Shown piece after piece: positions 5,195 through 5,365 of a DNA stretch of 5,365 nt (positions are counted from its first letter, which is position 1; each line of letters begins with the position of its first letter). The notes under the pieces are model-generated. The model was not told where the DNA came from. It saw nothing but the letters and a program-made list of their open reading frames with translations, and did not search any database. The DNA lies in the NCBI GenBank assembly GCA_051953655.1, contig JBQCIO010000065.1, positions 1-5,365 on the forward strand. The letters are read 5' to 3'. The stretch comes from JBQCHF01 sp051953655 (GTDB taxonomy: Bacteria > Actinomycetota > Actinomycetes > Motilibacterales > Motilibacteraceae). The translations under genes were made by a program, and so were the position numbers.

Positions 5195-5365
5195 GCACGG
5201 CGACGGGAGCCGGGAGGTCCCGCGCCCGCGAGCGGAGCGTGGCGCTCGGCGCGCTGGTGCTCGGGGGCGCCCTGCTGCTCGGTGCCGCCGGGCGCCCGTG
5301 GGCCACGGTCCGCAGCCGCCCGGCCCCCGGCCTGCCGCTGGTGGTGGACCGGGTGAGCGGCGCCT
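5191..5365 (+). CDS. Trp biosynthesis-associated membrane protein, 3' end outside window
   Basis: The first 58 codons of a gene starting at the ATG that overlaps the trpE stop (ATGA, 4 bp), which implies translational coupling. The visible part has a basic N-terminus (GRSRARERS, 8-16) and a hydrophobic helix (about 17-34). GRPWATV follows at 34-40, then the start of an extracytoplasmic segment. This resembles the actinobacterial family found between trpE and trpC (TIGR02234, Trp-operon-associated membrane protein), whose biochemical role is unknown. Position and the RPW motif carry the call; the rest of the protein cannot be seen. Confidence 0.82.
   Translation, partial: MSTATGAGRSRARERSVALGALVLGGALLLGAAGRPWATVRSRPAPGLPLVVDRVSGA

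Overview
The window is very GC-rich DNA (third codon positions almost all G or C, so open frames run by chance on both strands) from an actinobacterium. The gene content and protein style (stand-alone hisI near trpE, a Trp-operon-associated membrane protein after trpE, and membrane proteins with Gly/Tyr/Gln/Pro-rich N-terminal tails) fit a high-GC order such as Geodermatophilales or a relative. That placement is an inference from style, not a database match.

Layout, left to right: (1) the 3' part of a membrane-bound diguanylate cyclase on the + strand, cut by the left edge; (2) hisI on the + strand, 49 bp later, ending at 1467; (3) a 254-bp convergent gap holding a strong inverted repeat; (4) two minus-strand membrane protein genes, an RDD-domain protein with GYGQP tandem repeats (1722-2396) and an unrecognised multi-pass protein with a polyproline tail (2590-3429), separated by a 193-bp gap with a 17-of-18-bp inverted repeat; (5) a 175-bp divergent intergenic region; (6) trpE on the + strand (3605-5194); and (7) the first 58 codons of a Trp-biosynthesis-associated membrane protein, overlapping trpE by 4 bp and cut by the right edge.

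Together this is a histidine/tryptophan biosynthesis neighbourhood. HisI opens the ring of phosphoribosyl-AMP in histidine synthesis. TrpE commits chorismate to tryptophan and starts an operon that continues past the right edge. In many actinobacteria hisI and trpE lie close together, and the space between them is variable (in Mycobacterium tuberculosis it holds chaA and bcpB). Here it holds an inverted pair of membrane genes with low-complexity cytoplasmic tails, each with its own ribosome binding site and separated by a likely terminator. Nothing in the window is a clear new system. The best leads are the paired tail-bearing membrane proteins, the internally duplicated GYGQP repeat, and the two large hairpins that insulate the transcription units.
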